64,000 bases of DNA from Mucilaginibacter_A sp050954285 (GTDB lineage Bacteria; Bacteroidota; Bacteroidia; Sphingobacteriales; Sphingobacteriaceae): assembly GCA_050954285.1 (NCBI GenBank), contig JBPBPL010000009.1, positions 1 to 64,000 on the forward strand. The letters run 5' to 3'. This document shows, piece by piece, positions 35,253-44,133 of the stretch. Position 1 is the stretch's first letter; the number at the start of each line of letters is the position of its first letter. Below the pieces are notes generated by a model, which made no database searches, was not told where the DNA came from, and was given only the letters and a program-made list of their open reading frames with translations. The translations under genes were made by a program, and so were the position numbers.

Positions 35253-35292
35253 GGTAAAAGAAGTATTGTTGTACTGGGATACTTCTTTTATC
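35253..35292. repeat. inverted pair of the dispersed repeat (arms facing outward)
   Basis: GGTAAAAGAAGTAT (35253-35266) and ATACTTCTTTTATC (35279-35292) with a 12-base spacer. The arm order is reversed compared with the 44-bp elements; it can fold as a hairpin after the methyltransferase gene and before the aldo/keto reductase. Confidence 0.85.
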
Positions 35293-35315
35293 GGACAAAA
35301 ATAAACCTGAAAAAT

Positions 35316-36299
35316 ATGAATTACAGAGCTTTTAAAAATATTGAAGTAGCTGAAGTTGGCCTTGGAACCTGGCAGTTGGGCAGTGCCGATTGGGGCAATG
35401 TGGATGAAAGTGAAGCCATGCAGATTTTGCAATCTTATGTGGATGCTGGCGGCAACTTTATTGATACGGCGGATGTTTACGGCATGGGCATCAGTGAAAA
35501 AATTATCGGTAAGTTTTTAAAAACGCAAACCAAAAAAATTTATGTTGCTACGAAATTGGGCCGCCGGTCTGACGCGCCGAACGGATGGCCGCAAAATTTT
35601 ACGTACGATGTGATGAGGAAACAGGTGGAAAATTCATTGTATCACTTGGGCCAGTCGAGTTTGTTTCTGGAACAATTACACTGCATTCCAACTGAGGAAA
35701 TGCGTAGCGGCAAAGTATTTAATTACCTGCGCCATTTAAAAGATGAAGGTTTGATCCAGAATTGGGGAGCCAGTGTGGAAACTTCCGAAGAAGCCCTGAT
35801 TTGTTTGGAGCAGGAAGGACTGGCTTCATTGCAAATTATTTTTAACCTGTTTAGGCAGCATGTGGCCGACGAGATTTTTGAAAAAGCCACGACAAAGGGA
35901 GTAGCCCTGATTGTGAGGGTGCCGCTGGCTAGTGGTTTGCTTACAGGCAAGTTTGATGAAAATACGCAGTTTTCCGAAAAAGATCACCGTAATTTTAATG
36001 CCGATGGCGAAGCTTTTAATGCTGGCGAAACGTTTTCGGGAATTGAGTTTAAGCAGGGAATCCGGTTTTCTAAAAAAATACAGCATCTAATGCCAGATGA
36101 TCGCATGGCGCAATGGGCCATCCGCTGGATCCTGGATCATCCGCAGGTAACTACCGTAATTCCGGGTGCTTCCAAAGTTTCACAGGTACAAAGTAATGTG
36201 GCTGCTTCCGTTTTGCCGCCGTTATCAGCAGAAACCCACCAAAAACTACGGACGCTTTATAACGAGGAAATTTATGGTGCCATCCGCGGTCATTATTGA
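35316..36299 (+). CDS. aldo/keto reductase
   Basis: 327 residues of the AKR TIM-barrel family. The catalytic Asp and Tyr are seen in FIDTADVYGMG, the Lys in IYVATKLGRRSD, the His region in LEQLHCIP, and the NADPH-binding end in ILDHPQVTTVIPGASKVSQVQSN. Oxidoreductase acting on an unidentified carbonyl or sugar, cytoplasmic. It is followed by a terminator and stands as a single gene. Confidence 0.93.
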   Translation: MNYRAFKNIEVAEVGLGTWQLGSADWGNVDESEAMQILQSYVDAGGNFIDTADVYGMGISEKIIGKFLKTQTKKIYVATKLGRRSDAPNGWPQNFTYDVMRKQVENSLYHLGQSSLFLEQLHCIPTEEMRSGKVFNYLRHLKDEGLIQNWGASVETSEEALICLEQEGLASLQIIFNLFRQHVADEIFEKATTKGVALIVRVPLASGLLTGKFDENTQFSEKDHRNFNADGEAFNAGETFSGIEFKQGIRFSKKIQHLMPDDRMAQWAIRWILDHPQVTTVIPGASKVSQVQSNVAASVLPPLSAETHQKLRTLYNEEIYGAIRGHY

Positions 36300-36339
36300 A
36301 ATTTATAGGGTAGAATAACATTCCTTCAACTTAAAACAA

Positions 36340-36371
36340 AAAACCGGCAGCGCTGATCTGCCGGCTTTTGT
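36340..36371. terminator. rho-independent terminator after aldo/keto reductase
   Basis: CCGGCAG (36344-36350) pairs with CTGCCGG (from 36359), flanked by an A-run and TTTT. Confidence 0.8.
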
Positions 36372-36399
36372 GCTTTAAAAGAAGCACTGAATTTTATGT

Positions 36400-36413
36400 G
36401 CTAAAAGAAGCAT
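36400..36413 (+). repeat. dispersed repeat, GA variant, abutting the receptor relic stop
   Basis: GCTAAAAGAAGCAT shares a base with the TAA (36413-36415, minus strand) that ends the TonB receptor relic. A near copy (TTTAAAAGAAGCAC, 36374-36387) precedes it in tandem. Confidence 0.8.
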
Positions 36414-36629
36414 TAAAAGCTGTAACGCACGCCGAACTGCATTTGTCATCTGGAAGCAAAAGGATCAACAGCATAAGGAACGCCCGGATCTTTAAAAGTA
36501 TAAGTTGGGCAAGTGCTTGATGGCATCGCTTACTTTACCGCTAATTTGCGCGCTGGTAATTTGGGCCTGTAGTTTTCCTGTAGCGAAGAGAACGAAACAG
36601 GAAAACAGAAATAGGTACAATTTCTTCAT
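36413..36629 (-). pseudogene. TonB-dependent outer-membrane receptor reduced to its two ends
   Basis: On the minus strand an ATG at 36629 begins a typical leader (MKKLYLFLFSCFVLF ... GKLQAQ) and a few residues of a regulatory domain (SGKVSDA). A shifted frame then gives CPTYTFKDPGVPYAVDPFASR, an in-frame TGA, and QMQFGVRYSF plus stop, the classic C-terminal strand of carboxypeptidase-regulatory TonB receptors. Roughly 900 residues that belong between the two ends are missing, so a large internal deletion has occurred. The relic cannot make a working barrel. Confidence 0.75.
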
Positions 36630-36751
36630 TGTGTCTTTTATTTGGACACAAAGGTTGCTTTACAAAATTAACTTTATGTTAGATATAAGTTAAGATGCCA
36701 TTAGAAGTATGTTAATTTAATATGAAAAAATTGGTTTTAAGTTTTGAAGGA

Positions 36752-36821
36752 ATACTGTTTTTATCAGTATTTTTTTGGTGTTGGCCAGTTACATCCTGAA
36801 AAAACACCGATAAAAGAAGTA
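36752..36821. repeat. wide inverted pair of the dispersed repeat
   Basis: ATACTGTTTTTATC (36752-36765, AC type) faces GATAAAAGAAGTAA (36808-36821, GA type with last-base mismatch) across 42 bases. It is a mixed-type pair downstream of the PorP/SprF-like gene. Confidence 0.7.
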
Positions 36822-36845
36822 AGTATTACAAGCAACAGCAAATTC

Positions 36846-37880
36846 TCAATAAAAATCAAAACAGCGCCGCGCACCCGGAAACTTTTTAGCTTCGTTATCG
36901 CGTTTTGGCAAAGTGGTTTCGTAGCCCAAACTACCTTCGGTAGAGCCGGTAGAATTGGTGTAGTTTACTTTGGAGTAATTGGCATCATGGCTCATTCCAA
37001 AACGGAGTTTTTCGGCGCCTTCCCGGTTAATAAACAGATCAAAAATAAAGGATAGCACAAAAGCTTCCTGGCCGGTGCTTCCGCTGGAACGGTACCACAA
37101 TCCAACATTTACGCTTCGGTTTTTGTACTGAATACCAGCATTAATTGCCGTTACTTTCGCCTGGTTATACATCACGACCGAAGGAATTACATACGATCCG
37201 TCATCATCATCATCTTCATTGCCATAGCTATCCAGCGGCAGGCGGTAACTCACATGAAAAACAGAACGCATGGGTAAGGTGGCTTTAGAACCGGTCAAGG
37301 TTTCGTTTGGGTGGTTGATATGCTGCAAAGCGCCGCCCACAAGCAAACGGTTGAGGGTAAGGGAAACGCCTGCGCCAGAATCAAAATAATATTTGTTGTT
37401 GAAAGCAGGTAATTCTGCAGAAGTAGTTTGACCAGGAATGATCCCGATGTTCTGATCAAGCTGATCATCAAAAATAAGTTTGCTCCAATCAATTTTACGG
37501 TTGGTAACGCCCCCCTGCAAACCAAAAGACAGTACGTAATCATCAGAACCAACGCTGTAGGAATACAAGCCTGAGAAATTGTTTTTGGTAAGATAAGCTG
37601 AACCTTCGGAAGAACGCGTAACCATCAACCCTAAACCGCCGCCAAATTTGGGTACGTTGTAATCGATGGAAGCCGTCATATAAGACAGCGTTCCGGGCAG
37701 CGAAGCCCATTGGTTCCGGTAAATCAGGTTCATGCGCAGATCGCCCTGAAACTGTCCGTTTAAAGCCGGATTTAAGTACAACGGCGAATTGAAAAACTGG
37801 GAATACATATGATCCTGTGCATGGGTTTTCTGCTGAAGCAAAAAAATACACAGTAAAAGAAGTATGCCCGTTTTTTTCAT
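36846..37880 (-). CDS. PorP/SprF-family type IX secretion membrane protein (second copy)
   Basis: From the ATG at 37880 the protein is 344 residues with signal peptide (GILLLLCIFLLQQKTHAQ). The start of the mature part, DHMYSQFFNSPLYLNPALNGQF, and LRMNLIYRNQWASLPG identify the PorP/SprF family. It lacks a CHU_C cargo gene next to it. A repeat word (37852-37865) encodes part of the leader (ILLL on the minus strand). An earlier in-frame start at 37904 would add eight basic residues and is less likely. Confidence 0.92.
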   Translation of the reverse strand: MKKTGILLLLCIFLLQQKTHAQDHMYSQFFNSPLYLNPALNGQFQGDLRMNLIYRNQWASLPGTLSYMTASIDYNVPKFGGGLGLMVTRSSEGSAYLTKNNFSGLYSYSVGSDDYVLSFGLQGGVTNRKIDWSKLIFDDQLDQNIGIIPGQTTSAELPAFNNKYYFDSGAGVSLTLNRLLVGGALQHINHPNETLTGSKATLPMRSVFHVSYRLPLDSYGNEDDDDDGSYVIPSVVMYNQAKVTAINAGIQYKNRSVNVGLWYRSSGSTGQEAFVLSFIFDLFINREGAEKLRFGMSHDANYSKVNYTNSTGSTEGSLGYETTLPKRDNEAKKFPGARRCFDFY

Positions 37881-37966
37881 TTTTCTCCGCTGAGGTACAA
37901 CCATTTTAAGTGTTGAACCTGATATTGTACGGCAGAAAAACGGAATAGTTACCCGGCTTTTATCCC

Positions 37967-37980
37967 CATAAAAACAGCAT
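37967..37980 (+). repeat. dispersed repeat, AC variant, next to a stop codon
   Basis: CATAAAAACAGCAT lies one base from the minus-strand TGA (37982-37984) of the nucleoside-recognition protein gene. Confidence 0.85.
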
Positions 37981-37981
37981 C

Positions 37982-39220
37982 TCAGCCAAAAAACAAATAC
38001 GAAAGCAGGATGGCAGCTACCACGCCGGCAAAATCGGCAATCAATCCTGCCGGGATGGCGTAACGCGTTTTTTTGATGCCGACCGAACCAAAATACAGGG
38101 CCACAATGTAGAAAGTAGTATCCGCAGAACCATATAAAACGCTGGATAAATGGCCGATAAAACTATCTGTACCAAAATGCCGCATATTATCCAGCATCAT
38201 GGCGCGGGAACCGGCACCGCTGAGCGGCCGCATAAAACCGATAGGCAAAACTTCGGTAAAACGTGTATCGATATTTAAATGCCCAAAACCGAATTTGAAA
38301 ACATCTACCAGATACCCCAGCGCGCCCGAAGCACGGAAAACGCTGATGGCAGCCAGCATTGCCACCAGATAGGGGATGATGCGGAAGGAGGTTTCCAGTC
38401 CGCCTTTGGCACCTTCAATAAAAACTTCAAAAACGTTAACTTTTTTGCGCAGCGCCCCCAAAATAAACAGCACCGGAATAGCCAGCAGAATCAAATTGCT
38501 CGCAACTTTAGAAACTTCGCTGATCTGATGTTTATCCAGAAAAAACTTAAAATAAAATACTAATCCTGCCAGAAACAGCGTGATGCCGCCGAGCCAGCCT
38601 ATTACCACACCATCCCAAAGCTTTAACTTTTGCTTGTAAGCCACTGTTAATAAGCCAACTAATGTGGCCACATAAGTTGCAATAATGCAGGGAATAAAAA
38701 TATCCGTTGGATCATGTGCGCCTAAAATAGCCCGCTGTGCAATGATGGAAATAGGTAAAATAGTTAAACCCGATGCGTGCAGCACCATAAACATAATTTC
38801 GGCGTTAGAGGCGGTATCTTTTTCAAGATTAAGTCCATGCAAGCTTTCCATGGCTTTCAATCCGAGTGGCGTGGCGGCGTTATCCAAACCTAATAAATTG
38901 GCCGAAAAATTCATCATCATGGCACCATTTGCGGGATGATTTTTGGGTATTTCCGGGAACAGGCGGTTAAAAAACGGTGCTACAATGCGCGATAAAAAAT
39001 TGATGGCACCAGCACTTTCGCCAATTTTCATGATGCCAAGCCAAAAGGCCATGTTACCAATCAAAGGCAGCGCAATATCCATCACCGAGGATTTTGTAGA
39101 ATCAAAAATACCATCCACCAGCAGTTTAAAAATTTCGGTATCGCCCAGAAAAATTAGCTTAAACAGCGCAATCAAAAAAGCGATGATAAAAAAAGCAACC
39201 CAAACGTAATTTAAGGCCAT
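37982..39220 (-). CDS. SpmA-SpmB-like fused nucleoside-recognition (Gate) membrane protein
   Basis: From the ATG at 39220 the protein is 412 residues with many membrane segments. Two Gate-domain halves are visible: the SpmA-like part (STKSSVMDIALPLIGNMAFWLGIMKI, MMMNFSANLLGLDNAATPLGLKAME) and the SpmB-like part (AKGGLETSFRIIPYLVAMLAAISVFR, LPIGFMRPLSGAGSRAMM, GSADTTFYIVALYFGSVGI). In spore formers these are two separate proteins of unknown mechanism; in Bacteroidota they are fused. Transported substrate unknown. Confidence 0.88.
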   Translation of the reverse strand: MALNYVWVAFFIIAFLIALFKLIFLGDTEIFKLLVDGIFDSTKSSVMDIALPLIGNMAFWLGIMKIGESAGAINFLSRIVAPFFNRLFPEIPKNHPANGAMMMNFSANLLGLDNAATPLGLKAMESLHGLNLEKDTASNAEIMFMVLHASGLTILPISIIAQRAILGAHDPTDIFIPCIIATYVATLVGLLTVAYKQKLKLWDGVVIGWLGGITLFLAGLVFYFKFFLDKHQISEVSKVASNLILLAIPVLFILGALRKKVNVFEVFIEGAKGGLETSFRIIPYLVAMLAAISVFRASGALGYLVDVFKFGFGHLNIDTRFTEVLPIGFMRPLSGAGSRAMMLDNMRHFGTDSFIGHLSSVLYGSADTTFYIVALYFGSVGIKKTRYAIPAGLIADFAGVVAAILLSYLFFG

Positions 39221-39396
39221 AAGCGGATAATGGAATTTTGGGTTTGAAGATAGGAGAAATTGAAAATAATCAGGCACTAATTTGTGAATTAGCTATGCAT
39301 TGCCTAATAAACTGTGCATATATTTTACCTGAAATCTTATAAAAACAACCCAAAATCCTGTAAGCCCTCGCCCAAAACCGATGCTTATTTTTGCAT

Positions 39397-39410
39397 GATA
39401 AAAGAAGCAT
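39397..39410 (+). repeat. dispersed repeat, GA variant, directly before the copA start
   Basis: GATAAAAGAAGCAT, one base before the GTG start of copA and preceded by ATGCTTATTTTTGCAT, a weakened opposite arm. Confidence 0.85.
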
Positions 39411-39411
39411 T

Positions 39412-41631
39412 GTGCAAAAAAACACCCTACATAAAATATATCCGGTTACCGGCATGAGCTGTGCTTCGTGCGCTATGAGCGTGCAAAGCATTGCAGCGGC
39501 GGTTCCGGGCGTGCAGCAGGCCAATGTAAATTATGCTACGCAGGCTTTGGATATTTACTTTAATCCGAAGCAAACCGATCAGCACCAAATTCAGCAAGCC
39601 ATCGAAAATGTGGGTTTTGGGTTGATTGTGGATGAAGAAAACGCCTTTGATCAGCAGAAACAGCAACAAGAAAAAGCCCTTAATCAGCTTAAAAAGCAAA
39701 CTTTTGGTGCTGTTTTATTAACTGTTCCGGTCATGGTTTTAGATATGGTTTGGATGGATTGGAAACCTGCCAACTGGATCATGCTGTTTTTAACGTCTGT
39801 TATTCTGTTCGTATTTGGCAAAAGATTTTTCGTAAATGCCTGGAAACAAGCCGTTCACGGTCGTGCCAATATGGATTCGCTGGTAGCCATCAGCACTGGC
39901 GTGGCTTATCTGTTTAGCTTGTTTAATACCGTTGCGCCAGGTTTTTGGCTGCGGCGCGGCATCGTTCCGCATGTTTACTTTGAAGCGGCAGCCGTAGTAA
40001 TCACTTTTATTTTAATTGGAAAACTGCTGGAAGAACGTGCTAAATCGGGCACTTCTGCTTCGATTAAAAAACTGATGGGTTTGCAGGAGAAAACCGTTTG
40101 GCTGATTAAAAATAATACGGAAATCGAAACGGCTATTGCCTTGGTTTTGGCGGGAGATTTTCTTCGCATTAAACCGGGCGCCAGGATTCCGGTGGATGGC
40201 GAAGTTATTTCCGGTACTTCTTTTATTGATGAATCTTTGATGACCGGCGAACCGATGGCTGTTTCCCGAAAAACCGGCGACGAGGTTTTTGCCGGAACCA
40301 TCAACCAAAAAGGAAGTTTTGTATTGAAAACGACCAAAGTGGGCAGCGAAACCTTACTTGCCAAAATGATTAAAGCAGTGCAAAATGCGCAAGGATCAAA
40401 AGCTAAACTACAAAAACTGGCTGATCGGATTGCTGCTGTTTTTGTGCCGGTAATAATTGCAATTGCGTTGTTAAGCGCCGCTGCCTGGTGGATTTTTGGC
40501 AATAATCAGGCTTTTAGTCAGGGTTTATTAAGCTTTGTAACGGTGCTGGTTGTGGCTTGCCCGTGCGCTTTGGGGCTGGCCACGCCAACCGCAATTATGG
40601 TTGGCGTAGGCAAAGGTGCCGAAAAAGGAATCCTGATCCGCGATGCCGAAACGCTGGAAAGAGCCGATCAGGTAAATGTGGTTGTGCTGGATAAAACCGG
40701 CACCATCACCGAAGGAAAACCAAAACTGACTGCTTTAAACTGGAATAAAAGCCTGAATGCTAATGATATAAAAACTCTTTTAGGTATTTTGCTTTCTGCC
40801 GAGCAACAATCTGAACATCCGCTGGCTGCTGCCATCACCAATTTTTTAGTGCTAAAAGAAGCATCGGCACAACCAGTTTCAGATTTTAAAAGCAGCACCG
40901 GTGCAGGAATTTCTGTACAGCATCAAAATAAAGCTTACTGGATCGGCAAGCCAGATTGGGTGCTGAATATGGTTAACGTTTCTCCGCAGGAAAACCAGAT
41001 TCATCAGCAATCTGCTTCTGCAGAAACGATAATTTATTTTGCTGAAAACAACAAATTGCTTGCCATTTTAACTGTTGCTGATGAAATTCGTGCCGATGCT
41101 GCCAATGTTGTTTCAAAGCTTAAAAATGCAGGTAAAGAAGTTTGGATGCTTACCGGAGACGCGGCTGCAACAGCCAATTATGTAGCTGAAAAAGTAGGTA
41201 TTAAAAATGTGGTTTCTAGTGTCTCGCCTTCCGGGAAAGCGGAGCAGATTAAAAAATTGCAGCAGCAAGGCAAAGTAGTGGCAATGGCCGGCGACGGGAT
41301 AAACGATGCAGAAGCTTTAGCCACAGCAGATGTTTCTGTAGCAATGGGTCTGGGTTCTGATATTGCAATGGAAGCGGCCAGGATCACGCTGGTTTCGTCC
41401 CAAATTTCGTTACTGCCAGAGGTATTTCGTTTGTCAAAACAAACCATCCGCACCATCCGGCAAAACCTTTTCTGGGCCTTTATTTACAACATCATTATGG
41501 TTCCTGTGGCAGCCGGCGTGCTGATTCCGGTTTGGGGCATCCACCTCAATCCAATGTTTGCCGGTGCTGCAATGGCTTTAAGTTCGGTTTCGGTGGTAAC
41601 CAACAGTTTGCTAATTAGGTGGCGAAGCTGA
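39412..41631 (+). CDS. copA: copper-translocating P1B-type ATPase
   Basis: 739 residues from the GTG at 39412. One N-terminal metal-binding domain with GMSCASC, eight predicted membrane segments, actuator TGEP (DESLMTGEPMAV), membrane ion site CPC in VACPCALGLATP, phosphorylation DKTGTIT, nucleotide-binding HPLAAA, and GDGINDAEAL. These define a Cu+-type exporter in the inner membrane. The frame extends to a TTG at 39391, but that would translate the repeat. Two repeat words lie within the gene (39781-39794 and 40851-40864). No metal regulator is adjacent. Confidence 0.94.
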   Translation: MQKNTLHKIYPVTGMSCASCAMSVQSIAAAVPGVQQANVNYATQALDIYFNPKQTDQHQIQQAIENVGFGLIVDEENAFDQQKQQQEKALNQLKKQTFGAVLLTVPVMVLDMVWMDWKPANWIMLFLTSVILFVFGKRFFVNAWKQAVHGRANMDSLVAISTGVAYLFSLFNTVAPGFWLRRGIVPHVYFEAAAVVITFILIGKLLEERAKSGTSASIKKLMGLQEKTVWLIKNNTEIETAIALVLAGDFLRIKPGARIPVDGEVISGTSFIDESLMTGEPMAVSRKTGDEVFAGTINQKGSFVLKTTKVGSETLLAKMIKAVQNAQGSKAKLQKLADRIAAVFVPVIIAIALLSAAAWWIFGNNQAFSQGLLSFVTVLVVACPCALGLATPTAIMVGVGKGAEKGILIRDAETLERADQVNVVVLDKTGTITEGKPKLTALNWNKSLNANDIKTLLGILLSAEQQSEHPLAAAITNFLVLKEASAQPVSDFKSSTGAGISVQHQNKAYWIGKPDWVLNMVNVSPQENQIHQQSASAETIIYFAENNKLLAILTVADEIRADAANVVSKLKNAGKEVWMLTGDAAATANYVAEKVGIKNVVSSVSPSGKAEQIKKLQQQGKVVAMAGDGINDAEALATADVSVAMGLGSDIAMEAARITLVSSQISLLPEVFRLSKQTIRTIRQNLFWAFIYNIIMVPVAAGVLIPVWGIHLNPMFAGAAMALSSVSVVTNSLLIRWRS

Positions 41632-41640
41632 ATTTATACT

Positions 41641-41654
41641 GCTAAAAACAGCAT
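41641..41654 (+). repeat. dispersed repeat, AC variant, after copA
   Basis: GCTAAAAACAGCAT with an ATTTATACT flank, nine bases after the copA stop and five bases before the convergent glycosyltransferase stop. Confidence 0.85.
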
Positions 41655-41658
41655 CGGT

Positions 41659-43302
41659 TTAATACAAAATCAGGTATCGTTTATCCAGCGTTTCGGGGCG
41701 TTTTTTGTACCAGATAAAATTTTTCAGTATTTTTTCTTCCGGATAATTTTCGAAAGCTTTTAAGATTTTAAAGTCGTGTTTTTGCCGTAAATTTTTAAGG
41801 CTGATTTCATCAATATAAATAATTTTAGCAGGAGATGCCTGCTGCTTTAAATCAGTTTTAGAAACTCTTTGTACCGTTTGATTTGTGTAGAATTGAAAAG
41901 CATTATTCAAGCTATCTAACACAAAAACCGGCTTTTGCTGCAGGTTTTGGTTGATGTATTTTGGTGCCGATACATCTGCTTTATAAGTAGTTAGCAGTGG
42001 ATAAAAGATGCTGTTGAGGTAAAAGTTGACAAATATTAACGTGCAGCAGGACAATAAAAATACCAGCGAAAAGCTGGAAGTTTTTTTATACAAATAGAAA
42101 CTCAGCAGGAAAAATACAATCACTTCCACCCAAAACAAAGTGGTTTGCCCAGGTTGAAGGAAGTAATTGAAAGCTAAAATTGCAGCTATCAAAATTCCGG
42201 TTTGTAAGTATTGAATGACTTTAAGGTAGAAGATGATTTTTTTAGATATTACTTCAACCCAAACTCCGGCCGTAATAATGGCAAAAAACGGAAAAATAAT
42301 ATTGGTATAAAATGGCAACTGGAAACCTGAAAGCGAGAAAATGAGCCACATGCTAAGTGCGCCGCAAAGCGTATAATATTCGGCCTGATGCTGTTTTTGC
42401 CACACTTTTTTTAGGGTGATAAAAACAGCATACAGCAGCATGAAAAACCAAGGCGCAAAGGCCCATATTAAAGTGTGGACGTAAAAAAGTTTACTGCCCT
42501 GCGGTCTGGTTATCGGGCCGGAATTAATGAAACGGCCAAACTGGCTGTCCCATAAAAACCAATGGATACCGGAAATATGTGTGCTTGAAAAGGTGGCCTT
42601 TTGCGGCTGGCTATCAAACTGAACGTATAAACTATAAATTTCAGGCAGAATGAAAATGGTTGTGAGCACGATGGCCAGCAGCCATTTCCAGCGGAAAACT
42701 TCATGATAACGTTTTTTCAAAAGCAGATGGCCCAGCACGGCTGCCCCAATCGGGATCAGTGCAAAAATACCCTTCGTCATCACGGCGCAACCGGCAAACA
42801 GTGCGCCCAATAGCAAATCCTTCCAGCTAAAATATTTTTCGAGCTGATAAAAATGATAAACGCTGCCGATAATCAAAGCCATGAGGTAAGGTTCGGCCCG
42901 AACATCTGTATTGGACATGAAAATATGCTGTGCCGTGAGCAGGATGAGCGCGGCCATGACAGCTGTTTTTTGTCCGTAATTTTTTTTGGCAAACAGATAG
43001 GTATAAAATACCGACAACAGGAAAAACAGCAAGGCTGGCAGTTTATAACTCCAACTGGAAAAACCGAATATTTTAAAACTCAGCGCAGCCATCCAAAAAG
43101 GGAAATGTGGTTTATCAAGCCAGTCTTTTCCGTAAGAAACCAGTTCCCAGTAATTGCCACGCAGCACCATATTTTTGGCCAATGCGGCGTACAAACCGGG
43201 ATCATCGGTAAAAAACGCTACATTGATGCCGGATAACTGAACGGCAATTGCCAAAAATAAAACCAGCAGCCAGGGAGCATCTTTTTTAATATTTATGGCC
43301 AT
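41659..43302 (-). CDS. ArnT/PMT-like family 39 glycosyltransferase
   Basis: 547 residues with roughly twelve membrane segments. The N-terminal loop has FFTDDPGLYAALAKNMVLRGNYWELV and GKDWLDKPHFPFWMAAL, the DE/DK-rich periplasmic loop of ArnT-type (GT39/GT83, C-fold) enzymes that move sugars from polyprenyl phosphate to lipids or proteins. C-terminal periplasmic part contains LDSLNNAFQFYTNQTVQRVS. Acceptor unknown. The coding sequence contains a complete 44-bp two-arm element (42388-42431) in a loop after a membrane segment. Confidence 0.88.
   Translation of the reverse strand: MAINIKKDAPWLLVLFLAIAVQLSGINVAFFTDDPGLYAALAKNMVLRGNYWELVSYGKDWLDKPHFPFWMAALSFKIFGFSSWSYKLPALLFFLLSVFYTYLFAKKNYGQKTAVMAALILLTAQHIFMSNTDVRAEPYLMALIIGSVYHFYQLEKYFSWKDLLLGALFAGCAVMTKGIFALIPIGAAVLGHLLLKKRYHEVFRWKWLLAIVLTTIFILPEIYSLYVQFDSQPQKATFSSTHISGIHWFLWDSQFGRFINSGPITRPQGSKLFYVHTLIWAFAPWFFMLLYAVFITLKKVWQKQHQAEYYTLCGALSMWLIFSLSGFQLPFYTNIIFPFFAIITAGVWVEVISKKIIFYLKVIQYLQTGILIAAILAFNYFLQPGQTTLFWVEVIVFFLLSFYLYKKTSSFSLVFLLSCCTLIFVNFYLNSIFYPLLTTYKADVSAPKYINQNLQQKPVFVLDSLNNAFQFYTNQTVQRVSKTDLKQQASPAKIIYIDEISLKNLRQKHDFKILKAFENYPEEKILKNFIWYKKRPETLDKRYLILY
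42388..42431. repeat. 44-bp two-arm element 2, inside the glycosyltransferase gene
   Basis: Left arm ATGCTGTTTTTGCC (42388-42401), spacer ACACTTTTTTTAGGGT, right arm GATAAAAACAGCAT (42418-42431). Arm-spacer-arm lengths are 14-16-14, identical to element 1, and the spacer is nearly the same, although this copy is of the AC type and is translated (reading AVFITLKKVWQKQHQ). Confidence 0.9.
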
Positions 43303-43339
43303 AAGCTAAACAAACGGAAAGATTTGATGATTTTTAGTT

Positions 43340-43353
43340 AATAAAAGAAGCAT
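43340..43353 (+). repeat. dispersed repeat, GA variant
   Basis: AATAAAAGAAGCAT with a GATTTTTAGTT flank in the gap between divergent genes. Confidence 0.8.
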
Positions 43354-43400
43354 ATTATTTTTTGCTTAAACCAGACAGACGATGTACCTAAACTGCAAAT

Positions 43401-44036
43401 ATGCCAAATAATTATGATGCTGCTGCCTGGTTTTACGACGGGCTGGCACAAGTGGTTTTTGGTAAAGCACTCATCCGGGCACAGCGTTTTTTGGTGAGGC
43501 ATATTTCCGCAGAAACAAAAGTGCTGGTTGTGGGTGGTGGTACGGGCTGGATTTTAGAGGAAATTGCGGCTGTGCAACCAACTTGTTTAAAAATTACTTA
43601 TGTGGAGATTTCTGCAAAAATGTTGCGCTTATCTAAACAAAGAAATTGCGGGCAAAACGAAGTAAAGTTTGTACATGCGGCAATAGAAGATTACGAAATT
43701 AACCAGCCTTTCGACGTTATTTTAACACCCTTTTTGTTTGATAATTTTTCTGAAAAACGGATCCGGTCTGTGTTTCAGCAGTTGCATCAAAGCTTAAAAC
43801 CTGATGGTTTGTGGTTGTTATGCGACTTTCAGGTTGAAAAAAACTATGCTGGCATCTGGCAAAAAATTATCCTGCAAACAATGTATTGGTTTTTTGGCTG
43901 GCTGTGCAGTGTGGAAACGAAAAAACTGATTGGTATGGATGCTTTTTTCAAAGCCGAAAATTATACTTTGCTTTCAAAAAAAACTTTTTATCGGGGCTTT
44001 ATAATTTCGCAAGTTTATCGGAACACAAAATTTTAG
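43401..44036 (+). CDS. class I SAM-dependent methyltransferase
   Basis: 211 residues. Motif I is VLVVGGGTGWILEEI, the post-I acidic residue is in ITYVEISAKML, motif II region is PFDVILTPFLFDNFSE, and LKPDGLWLLCDF precedes a C-terminal hydrophobic stretch (IILQTMYWFFGWLC). No leader is present, so it is cytoplasmic, perhaps membrane-associated. It begins MPNNYDAAAWFYDGLAQVVFG. Substrate unknown. Confidence 0.88.
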   Translation: MPNNYDAAAWFYDGLAQVVFGKALIRAQRFLVRHISAETKVLVVGGGTGWILEEIAAVQPTCLKITYVEISAKMLRLSKQRNCGQNEVKFVHAAIEDYEINQPFDVILTPFLFDNFSEKRIRSVFQQLHQSLKPDGLWLLCDFQVEKNYAGIWQKIILQTMYWFFGWLCSVETKKLIGMDAFFKAENYTLLSKKTFYRGFIISQVYRNTKF

Positions 44037-44038
44037 TT

Positions 44039-44052
44039 GGTAAAAGAAGTAT
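44039..44052 (+). repeat. dispersed repeat, GA variant, after a stop codon
   Basis: GGTAAAAGAAGTAT begins two bases after the TAG (44034-44036) of the methyltransferase gene, with the TTTTAG serving as its usual T-rich flank. Confidence 0.85.
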
Positions 44053-44133
44053 TGTTCTTTTAAAATACATCGTTCAAACCCAATTAAACCTACCACATTC
44101 CCTATAGTCTGAGATGTATAAATCAACCTAAAC

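Noticed and set aside
40214..40227. GTACTTCTTTTATT in copA as another repeat copy
   Set aside because: One mismatch, and the codons GTSFID lie in a conserved P-type ATPase stretch, so it is likely a coding coincidence.
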